Assembly (NCBI RefSeq): GCF_039523435.1
Contig: NZ_BAAAFH010000003.1
Coordinates: 1-64,000, forward strand
Origin: Wandonia haliotis
Lineage (GTDB): Bacteria; Bacteroidota; Bacteroidia; Flavobacteriales_D; Crocinitomicaceae
DNA length: 64,000 nt
Reading direction: 5' to 3'
In this document: one piece after another, positions 35,452-44,264 of the stretch
Position numbering within the stretch: position 1 is the stretch's first letter
Layout: every line of letters begins with the position of its first letter
Notes under the pieces: model-generated
What the model was told of the DNA's origin: nothing
Seen by the model: the letters and a program-made list of their open reading frames with translations, nothing else
The model's database searches: none
Translations under genes and position numbers: made by a program

Positions 35452-36228
35452 ATGAAAGTAGTAATATTTGCCGGCGGGCTGGGAACGCGATTAGCAGAAG
35501 AAACAGATGTGCGACCTAAACCAATGGTCGAAATCGGGGGACAACCAATTTTGTGGCATATCATGAAGCTATATGCAGCACAAGGATTCAATGATTTTGT
35601 TATATGTTTAGGGTACAAGGGATATGTTATTAAAGAATACTTCATTAACTATTTTTATCACAACTCCGATGTTACAATAGACCTGGCTAATAATCAATTA
35701 GAAGTGCATGATTCGAAAGCAGAAAACTTTAAGGTTACATTAGTTGATACGGGTTTGAATACGAAAACCGCGGGAAGATTAAAACGGGTTCAAAAACACC
35801 TTAACAACGAACCATTCATGTTGACTTACGGAGACGGATTGGCAGATATTGATCTACAAAAACTACTGAAATTTCATAACGATCATGGTAAAATTGCTTC
35901 AGTAACAGCTGTACAGCCAGAAGGTCGATTTGGGGGCATGGAAATACAAGAAAATGGAAATGTATCAGCTTTTAAGGAAAAGCCTGTAGGAGATGGTCAT
36001 TGGATAAACGGAGGTTTTTTTGTTTTACAACCTACTGTTTTTGAAATACTACCAGATAATTGTGATCACATCATGTGGGAAGAACTCCCAATGGATCAAT
36101 TGACTTTCAAGAATGAACTCGCTGCATTTAAACATCACGGATTTTGGAGGTGCATGGATGCATTGCGTGATAAAGTTATTTTAGAAGAAATGTGGAATAG
36201 CGGTGTTCCAAAGTGGAAGCTATGGTAA
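35452..36228 (+). CDS. rfbF: Glucose-1-phosphate cytidylyltransferase
   Basis: A 258-aa nucleotidyltransferase making CDP-glucose from CTP and glucose-1-phosphate. N-terminal FAGGLGTRLAEETDVRPKPMVEIGG with GGQPILWHIMK is the RfbF signature, and MEIQENGNVSAFKEKP and the terminal region PMDQLTFKNEL fit the family and its usual ~257-aa length. First committed step of the CDP-sugar branch. The stop overlaps the rfbG start. Confidence 0.94.
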   Translation: MKVVIFAGGLGTRLAEETDVRPKPMVEIGGQPILWHIMKLYAAQGFNDFVICLGYKGYVIKEYFINYFYHNSDVTIDLANNQLEVHDSKAENFKVTLVDTGLNTKTAGRLKRVQKHLNNEPFMLTYGDGLADIDLQKLLKFHNDHGKIASVTAVQPEGRFGGMEIQENGNVSAFKEKPVGDGHWINGGFFVLQPTVFEILPDNCDHIMWEELPMDQLTFKNELAAFKHHGFWRCMDALRDKVILEEMWNSGVPKWKLW

Positions 36229-37292
36229 AGAATAAACTCATTACATCCTACTGTGGAAAAAGAGTTTTTTTGACTGGTCATACAGGTTTCAAAGGTTCTT
36301 GGATGGCAAAATGGCTCGACATGCTTGGTGCTGAAGTAACAGGGTACGCCTTACCACCTCAAAATGATGAAGTTCATGAACCTTCTTATTCTAAGAACTA
36401 TAAATCGATTTTAGGTGATATTACTAATTTTGAGTTCTTGAGAAAAGCAATAGAAGAAGCTCAACCGGAGATCGTTTTTCACCTAGCCGCACAGCCATTA
36501 GTTCGATATTCCTATCGTGAACCATTAGAAACATACGCAACCAATGTTATGGGAACCGCAAATGTTTTGGAGGCAATACGTGGTTGCGATAGTGTTCGAG
36601 CTGTGATTTGCGTAACCACAGATAAAGTTTACCAAAATAAAGAACGTCAAGAAGGCTATCGGGAAGAGGATAGACTTGGAGGGTATGACCCATACAGCTC
36701 ATCAAAAGCATGCTCTGAGATGGTTATTGAGACATTCAGGAATTGTTTTTTCTCGACCGACAATTCAGAAGGTAAACATAAAGCATTAATTGCCAGTGCT
36801 AGAGGTGGTAATGTAATTGGGGGGGGAGATTGGTCGCAAGATCGAATTATACCGGATATAATCAGAGCAAAAATCAATAGCGTTCCCTTGGAAATTAGGA
36901 ATCCAAATGCCGTTCGACCATGGCAACATGTTTTGGATTGTCTACTTGGATATTTGTCATTGGGAACGCACCTTTTGGATGGTAAGGCAGAAAATGCCTC
37001 AGCATATAATTTTGGTCCACTACCAAATGAAAGACCGTTTACGGTTAACGAAATAGTAGAATACGCCAAGAATCATTGGCCTTCAATTCCAGTTATTTCA
37101 CAACCATCCTCTCTCCACGAAACAACATTTCTGTCCTTGAATTGTAATAAAGCAGTTCAAGAGCTTAAATGGAATCCTTTTTTGTCAACAGAAGAAGCGG
37201 TCAATTGGACGTTTGATTGGTATAATGCCTTTTTTCAAAATGAGTGTATTACAGAACAACAAATCAATACATATCAAAATCTAATGGGGTAA
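36222..37292 (+). CDS. rfbG: CDP-glucose 4,6-dehydratase
   Basis: A 356-aa extended SDR enzyme that turns CDP-glucose into CDP-4-keto-6-deoxyglucose. NAD site GHTGFKGSW near residue 20, catalytic YxxxK as YSSSK (in DPYSSSKACSEM), and the family motif GGGDWSQDRIIPD. I choose the ATG at 36222 over a GTG at 36213; both overlap the rfbF stop. The stop is followed directly by the next gene's ATG, so this is a tight operon. Confidence 0.94.
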   Translation: MVKNKLITSYCGKRVFLTGHTGFKGSWMAKWLDMLGAEVTGYALPPQNDEVHEPSYSKNYKSILGDITNFEFLRKAIEEAQPEIVFHLAAQPLVRYSYREPLETYATNVMGTANVLEAIRGCDSVRAVICVTTDKVYQNKERQEGYREEDRLGGYDPYSSSKACSEMVIETFRNCFFSTDNSEGKHKALIASARGGNVIGGGDWSQDRIIPDIIRAKINSVPLEIRNPNAVRPWQHVLDCLLGYLSLGTHLLDGKAENASAYNFGPLPNERPFTVNEIVEYAKNHWPSIPVISQPSSLHETTFLSLNCNKAVQELKWNPFLSTEEAVNWTFDWYNAFFQNECITEQQINTYQNLMG

Positions 37293-37841
37293 ATGACATT
37301 TGTTGAATTAAACATATCAGGTGTAGTTGAGATCATTCCGGATGTAAAAGGTGACGAAAGAGGCGGCTTCTTTCGCTCCTATTGTCAACAAGAGATGGAT
37401 AAAATAAACATGAAGCCAATTGTTCAAATGAATCATTCATTTAACGTTCAAAAAGGCACATTACGGGGGCTACATTATCAGAAACCGCCACACCAAGAGC
37501 AAAAATTAATTCGCTGCGTACATGGGGCTGTTTGGGATGTATTTGTGGACCTGCGAAAAAACAGTCCGACATTTCTGCAATGGGACAAAGTAATCCTATC
37601 TGCCGAAAAGATGAATAGCATCTTTATCCCTGAAGGTATGGCACATGGTTTTATCACCTTGGAGAATAACTCAGAATTGATTTACGCACATACGGCTTTT
37701 TATCAACCACAATTTGAAGCAGGCCTGTCATTTGATGATAAAATGTTGAATATTACATGGCCTACAAAACCAACTATTATTTCGGATAGAGATCGTAATC
37801 ACCCGCATCTGTCTGACGAATTTAAAGGAATTGAATTATGA
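37293..37841 (+). CDS. dTDP-4-dehydrorhamnose 3,5-epimerase-like protein (RmlC family)
   Basis: A 182-aa cupin of RmlC size. The catalytic His is in TLRGLHYQ, and AHGFITLEN and YQPQFEAGLSFDD match the RmlC core. In this CDP-sugar context it probably epimerises C3 and/or C5 of CDP-4-keto-6-deoxyglucose (or its methylated product) rather than a dTDP sugar. Neighbouring genes overlap or abut on both sides (ATGA with the methyltransferase). Confidence 0.87.
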   Translation: MTFVELNISGVVEIIPDVKGDERGGFFRSYCQQEMDKINMKPIVQMNHSFNVQKGTLRGLHYQKPPHQEQKLIRCVHGAVWDVFVDLRKNSPTFLQWDKVILSAEKMNSIFIPEGMAHGFITLENNSELIYAHTAFYQPQFEAGLSFDDKMLNITWPTKPTIISDRDRNHPHLSDEFKGIEL

Positions 37842-39061
37842 ATTGTAGACATTGTAATACCCCGTTAATTCATGTTTTTTGTGACCTTCAAACATGTCCG
37901 CCAAGCAATGCTATGGTAAATCAAGATCGATTACTTGAGCCGGAAACCTATTTCCCACTCAAAACTTTCGTTTGTAATAATTGCTGGCTAGTCCAAGTAG
38001 ATGAACTGGAAAAGGCAGAAGCGATATTTAATGCCGAATACACTTATTTTTCATCTTTTTCTACCAGTTGGTTAGAACACGCTCGACGCTACACGGAGCA
38101 AATGATAGATCGCTTTGGATATGATGACTCCTCCATGATTGTTGAGATTGCTTCAAACGATGGATATTTATTACAATATTTTAAAGAAAAAAACATACCT
38201 GTTCTGGGTGTTGAACCGACTGCAAATACGGCCGCAGTTGCTAAAGAAAAGGGAATAGATTCTATAGTCGATTTCTTTGGCTCCCATTTAGCCGAACAAC
38301 AATTAAAAGCAAAAGCAGATTTAATTTTAGGTAACAATGTACTTGCACATGTGCCAGACATCAATGATTTTGTCAAAGGTGTTAAATTAGCACTAAAACC
38401 TAACGGGGTAAACACATTTGAATTTCCCCACTTGTGTAAATTAGTCTCAGAAAATCAATTTGACACAATTTATCACGAACATTTTTCTTATTTATCTTTA
38501 ACCGCTGTAAAAACAATATTCGAGGCGCAGGGATTGACAATCTTTGATGTACAAGAGTTACCTACTCATGGAGGTTCATTGCGTATTTTTGCAAAGCATT
38601 CGGATTGCGTTTTGCATAAAGTTACATCCAACGTACAGTATATACTTGACAAGGAAAGAGACTTAGGAGTCACCAACCTATCCTATTACCAAGGTTTTCA
38701 GACTAATGTGGATCAAATTAAATACCAAGTTTGGAGCTTTTTAATTGATGCAAAGCGAGAAGGGAAAAAGGTAATCGGTTACGGTGCTGCAGCAAAAGGA
38801 AATACGTTGTTGAATTACGCAGGAATAAAAGGTAATGATTTAATTTCGTTTGTAGTAGATGCTTCACCCTACAAGCAAGGTAAGTTTTTACCAGGCTCTA
38901 GGATTCCAGTTGTTGGAAAAGAACAAATAGACCAATTTAAACCTGACTACATCCTTATTTTTCCATGGAACCTGAAAACGGAAATTGCTACTCAGCTAAA
39001 CTACTGTAAGTCTTGGGGCGCACAGTTTGTCGTCTTCGTACCGAAGTTATCTGTTTTTTAA
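37838..39061 (+). CDS. SAM-dependent sugar C-methyltransferase (TylC3-like)
   Basis: A 407-aa three-part enzyme. The N-terminal zinc-binding region (MNCRHCNTPLIHVF with NNCW) is the Methyltransf_13-type domain. The central Rossmann SAM fold has VEIASNDGYLLQYF near residue 103, and the C-terminal Methyltransf_14-type domain has GYGAAAKGNTLLNYAG near 313. This architecture is that of NDP-4-ketohexose 3-C-methyltransferases (TylC3, TcaB9). It follows rfbF-rfbG-RmlC-like genes by an ATGA overlap, so its substrate is very likely a CDP-4-keto-6-deoxyhexose, methylated at C3. Confidence 0.87.
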   Translation: MNCRHCNTPLIHVFCDLQTCPPSNAMVNQDRLLEPETYFPLKTFVCNNCWLVQVDELEKAEAIFNAEYTYFSSFSTSWLEHARRYTEQMIDRFGYDDSSMIVEIASNDGYLLQYFKEKNIPVLGVEPTANTAAVAKEKGIDSIVDFFGSHLAEQQLKAKADLILGNNVLAHVPDINDFVKGVKLALKPNGVNTFEFPHLCKLVSENQFDTIYHEHFSYLSLTAVKTIFEAQGLTIFDVQELPTHGGSLRIFAKHSDCVLHKVTSNVQYILDKERDLGVTNLSYYQGFQTNVDQIKYQVWSFLIDAKREGKKVIGYGAAAKGNTLLNYAGIKGNDLISFVVDASPYKQGKFLPGSRIPVVGKEQIDQFKPDYILIFPWNLKTEIATQLNYCKSWGAQFVVFVPKLSVF

Positions 39062-39072
39062 CTCTTGGAAAT

Positions 39073-40155
39073 ATGAAAGAAGTTACTTATTTCCAAAACC
39101 TTGACTCGCTTCGGTTCATTGCATTTTTTTTTGTTTTTCTTTCTCATTTAGGACCACAGTTTCATTTTGATCAAACGGATAGTTTCTCCTTTTTAAATGT
39201 GGTTTTCCAACACGGAAGGACAGCAGTTTCTTTCTTCTTTGTTCTGAGTGGGTTTTTAATTAGTTATTTGTTGATCAAAGAGCGGTTTGCAACAAAATCA
39301 TTAAACATTAAAGCCTTTTTTGTTAAACGGATTTTTAGAATTCTACCCTTGTATTTCATTGTGTGTATCATTGGCTTTATGGTTATTCCAATCATTTTTG
39401 GTGAGACTACAAACGAAAGTGTTTTACAACATCTTTTTTTAGGCGCTAACTTCAACCAAATCCAACTAGCATCCAGTGGCATAGAAAATTCAATGATTTT
39501 AGCGCCGTTATGGTCTATTGCAATTGAAGAACAATTTTATTTGGTTTGGCCGTTCTTGTTGTTGTCTTTAAAACCAAAACGCTATATATACTTGTTCGTA
39601 TTCATTCTTTTGGTTTCTTATAGTTTTATCTATTTGAACAGGCATTCTTACATCGTTCTAATGTTACATACAGTAAGTGTTTTGCCCGAATTTATGTTAG
39701 GCGCAATTGTGGCCTATTGGACGTATTCATATGCAAAACCTATTCAAATAATACAAGAGCTCCCAAAATGGTTTTTAATTGTAGCTTATATCGTTTCGAT
39801 TTCGCTGATCTTATATTTACCACCACCTTATTCTTATATTGCTAACCCGTTGATTTTCACTTTCATCATGCTAGAACAAGTTTTTGCAAAGAATTCGTTA
39901 TTCAAAGTGTCAGCGATTAAAGGATTAGATTATTTGGGTAAGATATCATACGGTTCTTATATGTATCATTCCATTGTAATATTTGTTGTGATGTATTTTT
40001 TTACTCAGTGGGACTTATTCTCGTGGAATTCACTCTTGTTTAAATTACTATTTATAATACTCAGTTTTGTGTTAACAATTGGATTGAGTTACCTGAGTTT
40101 TAATACTATCGAAAAATACTGTTTAAATCTTCGTAATCGCATTTTGAATAAATAG
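39073..40155 (+). CDS. Acyltransferase 3 family membrane protein
   Basis: A 360-aa protein with about 10 membrane helices. The N-terminal LDSLRFIAFFFVFLSHLG carries the conserved histidine in the first helix, FFFVLSGFLISYLL follows, and the RIFRILPLYF arginine pair is present. The family O-acetylates (or acylates) sugars of surface polysaccharides in the membrane. ATG at 39073; the upstream in-frame extension (from a TTG at 39013) overlaps the previous gene and is not hydrophobic. Second member at 43176. Confidence 0.88.
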   Translation: MKEVTYFQNLDSLRFIAFFFVFLSHLGPQFHFDQTDSFSFLNVVFQHGRTAVSFFFVLSGFLISYLLIKERFATKSLNIKAFFVKRIFRILPLYFIVCIIGFMVIPIIFGETTNESVLQHLFLGANFNQIQLASSGIENSMILAPLWSIAIEEQFYLVWPFLLLSLKPKRYIYLFVFILLVSYSFIYLNRHSYIVLMLHTVSVLPEFMLGAIVAYWTYSYAKPIQIIQELPKWFLIVAYIVSISLILYLPPPYSYIANPLIFTFIMLEQVFAKNSLFKVSAIKGLDYLGKISYGSYMYHSIVIFVVMYFFTQWDLFSWNSLLFKLLFIILSFVLTIGLSYLSFNTIEKYCLNLRNRILNK

Positions 40156-40158
40156 AAT

Positions 40159-41013
40159 ATGAAAGTAGTTGTAACAGGTGCGACAGGTTTTATTGGAAAT
40201 TATTTGATTCGTGATTTATTGGATCGAAAACTTGAAGTATTTGCAACTTCAAGTAATTGGGGAAGAGCAAAGGAAATGGACTGGTTTTCACAAGTCAGCT
40301 ATCATGCATTTTCTATAGGAGACGACATGGACGAAAAGACTGTATGTTTTTTTGAGGACGCTGATGTGGTAATTCACTTGGCCTGGCAAGGATTGCCCGA
40401 TTTCAAATCTGACAATCATATACACCTATACCTCAAGCAACAAAAAAAATTCATCACACAACTTACAACATTAAAAATCAAACGATTAATCAATATTGGA
40501 ACATGTCTCGAGTATGGTCTTCAAGAAGGTGGTTTGTCCGAAGAGATGCCAGTTTGTCCTGTTGTAAATTATGCCATTGCAAAAAATGAACTACGATTGT
40601 ATACTGAACAGATCGAATCCAGTTTTGTAAACAGAACCTGCTGGATAAGACTATTTTATATGTTTGGAGAAGGGCAAAGCAGGAAGTCTTTTTTACCCCA
40701 GCTGCATCAAGCAATTATCGAACAACGCGAGACTTTTGATATGTCAGATGGAGAGCAAGAACGAGATTATTTACCTGTTCAAAAAGTTAGTGAATATATT
40801 GCACGCATTGCTTTAAATCAAAATGCACAAGGAATTATAAATTGTGCTAGTGGTAAACCTATCAAAATTCGTACTTTAGCGGAAGAGTTTATTAAAAAAA
40901 TGGATTCATCTATTCAACTCAATTTAGGTGTCTATCCATACCCTGATTATGAACCAGTATGTTTTTGGGGTATTAATAATAAGATGAGAGGGATTTTAAA
41001 TGAAGAAGTTTGA
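40159..41013 (+). CDS. NAD-dependent epimerase/dehydratase (extended SDR, probable NDP-sugar 4-ketoreductase)
   Basis: A 284-aa SDR protein with the NAD(P)-binding GATGFIGNYL (residues 7-16) and catalytic YAIAK (Y in VNYAIAKNELR). Short for an epimerase, and similar in organisation to 4-ketoreductases at the end of deoxysugar routes. With rfbF, rfbG, the epimerase-like and C-methyltransferase genes upstream, I infer it reduces the 4-keto group of the methylated CDP sugar. Overlaps the next gene by 14 bases. Confidence 0.75.
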   Translation: MKVVVTGATGFIGNYLIRDLLDRKLEVFATSSNWGRAKEMDWFSQVSYHAFSIGDDMDEKTVCFFEDADVVIHLAWQGLPDFKSDNHIHLYLKQQKKFITQLTTLKIKRLINIGTCLEYGLQEGGLSEEMPVCPVVNYAIAKNELRLYTEQIESSFVNRTCWIRLFYMFGEGQSRKSFLPQLHQAIIEQRETFDMSDGEQERDYLPVQKVSEYIARIALNQNAQGIINCASGKPIKIRTLAEEFIKKMDSSIQLNLGVYPYPDYEPVCFWGINNKMRGILNEEV

Positions 41014-41698
41014 GGTTGACCTGTTAAAAACGATTCGTTCATTAAATAATGAACAGTTAGCAGTGTACATTACGCAACAATTGAATCATTTTTTTCCAGA
41101 CAACCAACCTGTTTCTGAAAAGGAGGTTCTAAAAGCTATCCAAATTTCAGAAGAACGTATTTTTTACTGTTTTCAAAATATCCGAAAAAAGTATTTTCAC
41201 ACTGACGGGGTTACACAATTTAACCATCTCATAAGTGACCAATACTGCATGTATTTGTATATGCTTTCCAATTTCTATTACCGGGAAACAAAAGAGGAGC
41301 ATCTATCAACTAAGTTATATTATTTAAATAAAGCGTTACATGCTGTAGATATTTTTTACACGTCACATTTACCTGATATTTTTCTATTAGTACACCCACT
41401 TGGCACCATTATTGGCAGAGCAACATTTTCGGACTATTTTATTGCTTATCAAGGATGTACGGTTGGTTGTCTAAATAAAGGAGTATTTCCGACCTTTACA
41501 GGCAAAACAATCATGTACGCGAACTCAAGTGTTCTTGGTGATTCAATTATTGGAGACAATGTATGCTTTGCGGCTAATTCAACAGTTATAAACACAAATA
41601 TTGATGCCAATAAAATAGTAATTGGGTCTACCCCTTCACTATTTACAAGACCTAATACAAAAAGTATAGAAGAAAGACCCCCATTTGTTTATGGCTAA
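41000..41698 (+). CDS. Serine acetyltransferase-like hexapeptide-repeat protein
   Basis: A 232-aa protein with an N-terminal helical domain (about 1-125) and a C-terminal left-handed beta-helix built of hexapeptide repeats (IGRATFSDYF, VLGDSIIGDNVCFAANSTVI). The layout is that of serine O-acetyltransferase (CysE), including a His in LLVHPLGTIIG, but sequence similarity to CysE looks low. In a polysaccharide locus it more likely O- or N-acetylates a sugar, or an amino acid decoration. Overlaps both neighbours. Confidence 0.65.
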   Translation: MKKFEVDLLKTIRSLNNEQLAVYITQQLNHFFPDNQPVSEKEVLKAIQISEERIFYCFQNIRKKYFHTDGVTQFNHLISDQYCMYLYMLSNFYYRETKEEHLSTKLYYLNKALHAVDIFYTSHLPDIFLLVHPLGTIIGRATFSDYFIAYQGCTVGCLNKGVFPTFTGKTIMYANSSVLGDSIIGDNVCFAANSTVINTNIDANKIVIGSTPSLFTRPNTKSIEERPPFVYG

Positions 41699-42890
41699 TC
41701 AAACTCCTTTTTTTAGTGTTGTCATACCAACAAAAAATCGCCCTGTGTTACTTCGAGATGCAATACTGAGTGTCCTCTGGCAAGATTTCACAGATTTTGA
41801 ATTAATCATTTCGGATAATCATAATGACGAACAAACGCAACTTGTTTTGCAAGAGTTTGAGTCCGTACCTCAGGTGAGAATTATTAAGCCTAGTGAGGAA
41901 ATGAAAATGATAGATCATTGGGAATTTGCAACCAGTCACTCATTAGGTCAGTATGTTATACTGCTTGCAGACCGAAAAGTTTTGTATCAAGGTGCTTTGA
42001 AAAAATTAAAAAACAATGCACAAAAATACCCCAATATCAATGCTTTTTCTGTTGGTGTTCAAATGTACGATGAGGTCAATCATAAAATGGGTTGGTGCAA
42101 TGCTATTGGTAAAACCAAACAATGGAAATCAAGTGATTTGGTGTCTAATTTCGTGAACGAAAATCTATTTTCTAAAAAGTCATATGATATTTTCTTTCCA
42201 AAGACCTTAAATGGGATGTACAAAAACTCATTTGCCAAAAAGGTACGTGATGAATTTGGCCACTATTTCAACACAAAGGGTGTAACAACACCAGATTATT
42301 CTTCGTTTTTTATCAATACAGCTTTGAATGATGAGATCGTGTATATAGGCGAAAAAATCATACTTACCCAAGGTGAACGAAGCAGTAACGGTAGAATTTT
42401 TGGGGCAGGGAAATTTCAATCCTATATGGATTCATTGGGGTATGAGGATCCGTATAAGCATGTGCCGATAAAAGCTCCGGTTATATATAACTTGCTTGTT
42501 ATAGATTATTTAACAATACAAGATGTTGTAACCAACAACCCTACACGAGGTAACCTGAACTGGTTTAATTATTTCAAAGTGAATTATTTTGAAATCTTAA
42601 CTAAACGCAATCAAGGATTAGACGATGAAGGCTTCAAATATTTTACTGATGCCTGGGAAGAAGGTCTTCTAAACACTCCTGTAGCCTTAGATATGGGAAC
42701 AGTCAAAGAAGCTGCTCTGAATGAATTAAAAATCAATAATGAGGCTATAAAACACGATAAAATTAAACGCTTATCGCATCATACCCGTGATTTTTTAGCC
42801 GTGCGTTTTTCGAAGAAGAGTATCATGAATAAAGTATTTCCTTTTGTATTTAGAGATGTATTTCACGCAGCAGGATTTAATAAAACATAA
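41691..42890 (+). CDS. Family 2 glycosyltransferase
   Basis: A 399-aa GT2 (GT-A fold). FFSVVIPTKNRPVLLRDAILSVL at the N-terminus and IISDNHNDEQT are family marks. The catalytic DXD is not obvious: the nearest equivalent is the LLADRKVL segment (ADR). C-terminal ~150 residues are not recognisable. The ATG at 41691 overlaps the previous stop. Last gene of the first part of the operon; 285 AT-rich bases follow. Confidence 0.82.
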   Translation: MANQTPFFSVVIPTKNRPVLLRDAILSVLWQDFTDFELIISDNHNDEQTQLVLQEFESVPQVRIIKPSEEMKMIDHWEFATSHSLGQYVILLADRKVLYQGALKKLKNNAQKYPNINAFSVGVQMYDEVNHKMGWCNAIGKTKQWKSSDLVSNFVNENLFSKKSYDIFFPKTLNGMYKNSFAKKVRDEFGHYFNTKGVTTPDYSSFFINTALNDEIVYIGEKIILTQGERSSNGRIFGAGKFQSYMDSLGYEDPYKHVPIKAPVIYNLLVIDYLTIQDVVTNNPTRGNLNWFNYFKVNYFEILTKRNQGLDDEGFKYFTDAWEEGLLNTPVALDMGTVKEAALNELKINNEAIKHDKIKRLSHHTRDFLAVRFSKKSIMNKVFPFVFRDVFHAAGFNKT

Positions 42891-43175
42891 TACAAATTAT
42901 GCTTTTTAGTTAGCTACTTTTCTTAGGTATTATTTCCTATTGTTGAGACTTGTATTTTTCGCTTTCACCAAAATATCATTTAGCCCCTTTACTTATTGCA
43001 AGTTATATTTTTACATGTCATAGAAGCCGGAGTATGCCATTCTAATTTTTCTTTCAATAATTGATGATTATAGAGGTGCAAATATATGAATCAAAGAAAT
43101 TAGTCATTATTATAAACATAAGCACTTTAAACCTTAATATTGCACGTCAAATAATAAATGAAACTTACTAATTAA
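42891..43175. other. AT-rich intergenic gap inside the polysaccharide locus
   Basis: No gene, terminator or exact TAnnTTTG found. TAATATTG near 43133-43140 is a one-mismatch -7 element that might serve the following gene. The gap may mark a junction between two blocks of the locus. Confidence 0.4.
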
Positions 43176-44264
43176 GTGGCTTTTCGTTTCGATAATCTAG
43201 ACAGCATCAGAACCATTGCGTTTCTATCAACGTTTATGGCACATGGGTTTTATTCGGAATCACCTGAAATATTAAATCACGAAGTATTTAAAGGGGTCAT
43301 CAAATTTAATGAATTATTTAGTTTCGGTGTTCCCATTTTTTTTGTTTTGAGTGGTTTTTTAATTACTTATTTAATGTTTCGTGAAGTAGAAAAAAACAAT
43401 CGTTTTAGTATAAAAAACTTCTATATAAGACGTATTTTAAGAATTTGGCCGGTGTATTATCTTGTACTTGTTATTGGCTTTATTGTTTTCCCTATAGTCC
43501 GAAGTGCATTAATTGGTTCTGAGTACCCAGAAACAGCCAATCCATGGTATTATACCTTCTTTTTAAGTAATATTGATCAAATTCAAGCTAGCACTTTACC
43601 CTTCGGTATTGGACTTGGTCCAACATGGTCTGTAAGTGTTGAAGAACAGTTTTACCTAATTTGGCCTTTAATATTTGTCTTGTTACCAAAAAAAAATTTT
43701 CTCTGGGGAATATTACTAATAATTACAAGTTCTATTTTCTTAAGTTCATTCTTTGAACTTTCTAATAAAAATCTTATATATTGTATTTCATACTTGGGAA
43801 TAGGAGCACTTGCAGCATATATTGCTTACCATTATGAGGGTTTTGTCCGAAAAATAACCAATATTTCCGTTTTTACATTGTTACCTGTATTTTTACTCCT
43901 TTTATTAACTATATATACATCATTGTATATTTATAGTTCATTTTTATTTATCCCTATAATTGCTATTTTGATCTCATATATTATTTTGCAGCAATGCTAT
44001 GGTACTAAAGGTGCATTAAAAAAAATACCTCTACTCGAAAGAATGGGTAAATACACTTACGGTCTCTATTTATACCATGTGATTTGTAATTTTGTTGTTT
44101 ACACACTTTTTGTAACCATCCTAAAATTTGACGAATCAATTTGGATGGCAGTTGTTTTTCGACCAATAATCTCTTTAATTTTGAGTGCTATTGTTAGTAT
44201 CTTCTCATACCGTTATATGGAAAGTTATTTTTTAAGATTAAAAGAGCATTTTTCTAAACAATGA
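43176..44264 (+). CDS. Acyltransferase 3 family membrane protein
   Basis: A 362-aa, ~10-helix protein. FDNLDSIRTIAFLSTFMAHGF has the family's first-helix histidine (AHG); FVLSGFLITYLMFRE and RRILRIWPVYYLVL follow. Close relative of the 39073 gene. Begins with GTG (43176), because an ATG upstream (43158) runs into a stop within six codons. It overlaps the next gene by four bases (ATGA). Confidence 0.86.
   Translation: MAFRFDNLDSIRTIAFLSTFMAHGFYSESPEILNHEVFKGVIKFNELFSFGVPIFFVLSGFLITYLMFREVEKNNRFSIKNFYIRRILRIWPVYYLVLVIGFIVFPIVRSALIGSEYPETANPWYYTFFLSNIDQIQASTLPFGIGLGPTWSVSVEEQFYLIWPLIFVLLPKKNFLWGILLIITSSIFLSSFFELSNKNLIYCISYLGIGALAAYIAYHYEGFVRKITNISVFTLLPVFLLLLLTIYTSLYIYSSFLFIPIIAILISYIILQQCYGTKGALKKIPLLERMGKYTYGLYLYHVICNFVVYTLFVTILKFDESIWMAVVFRPIISLILSAIVSIFSYRYMESYFLRLKEHFSKQ

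Noticed and set aside
36213..36221. GTG start for rfbG
   Set aside because: The ATG nine bases later gives the usual N-terminus; both remain possible, but ATG is preferred.
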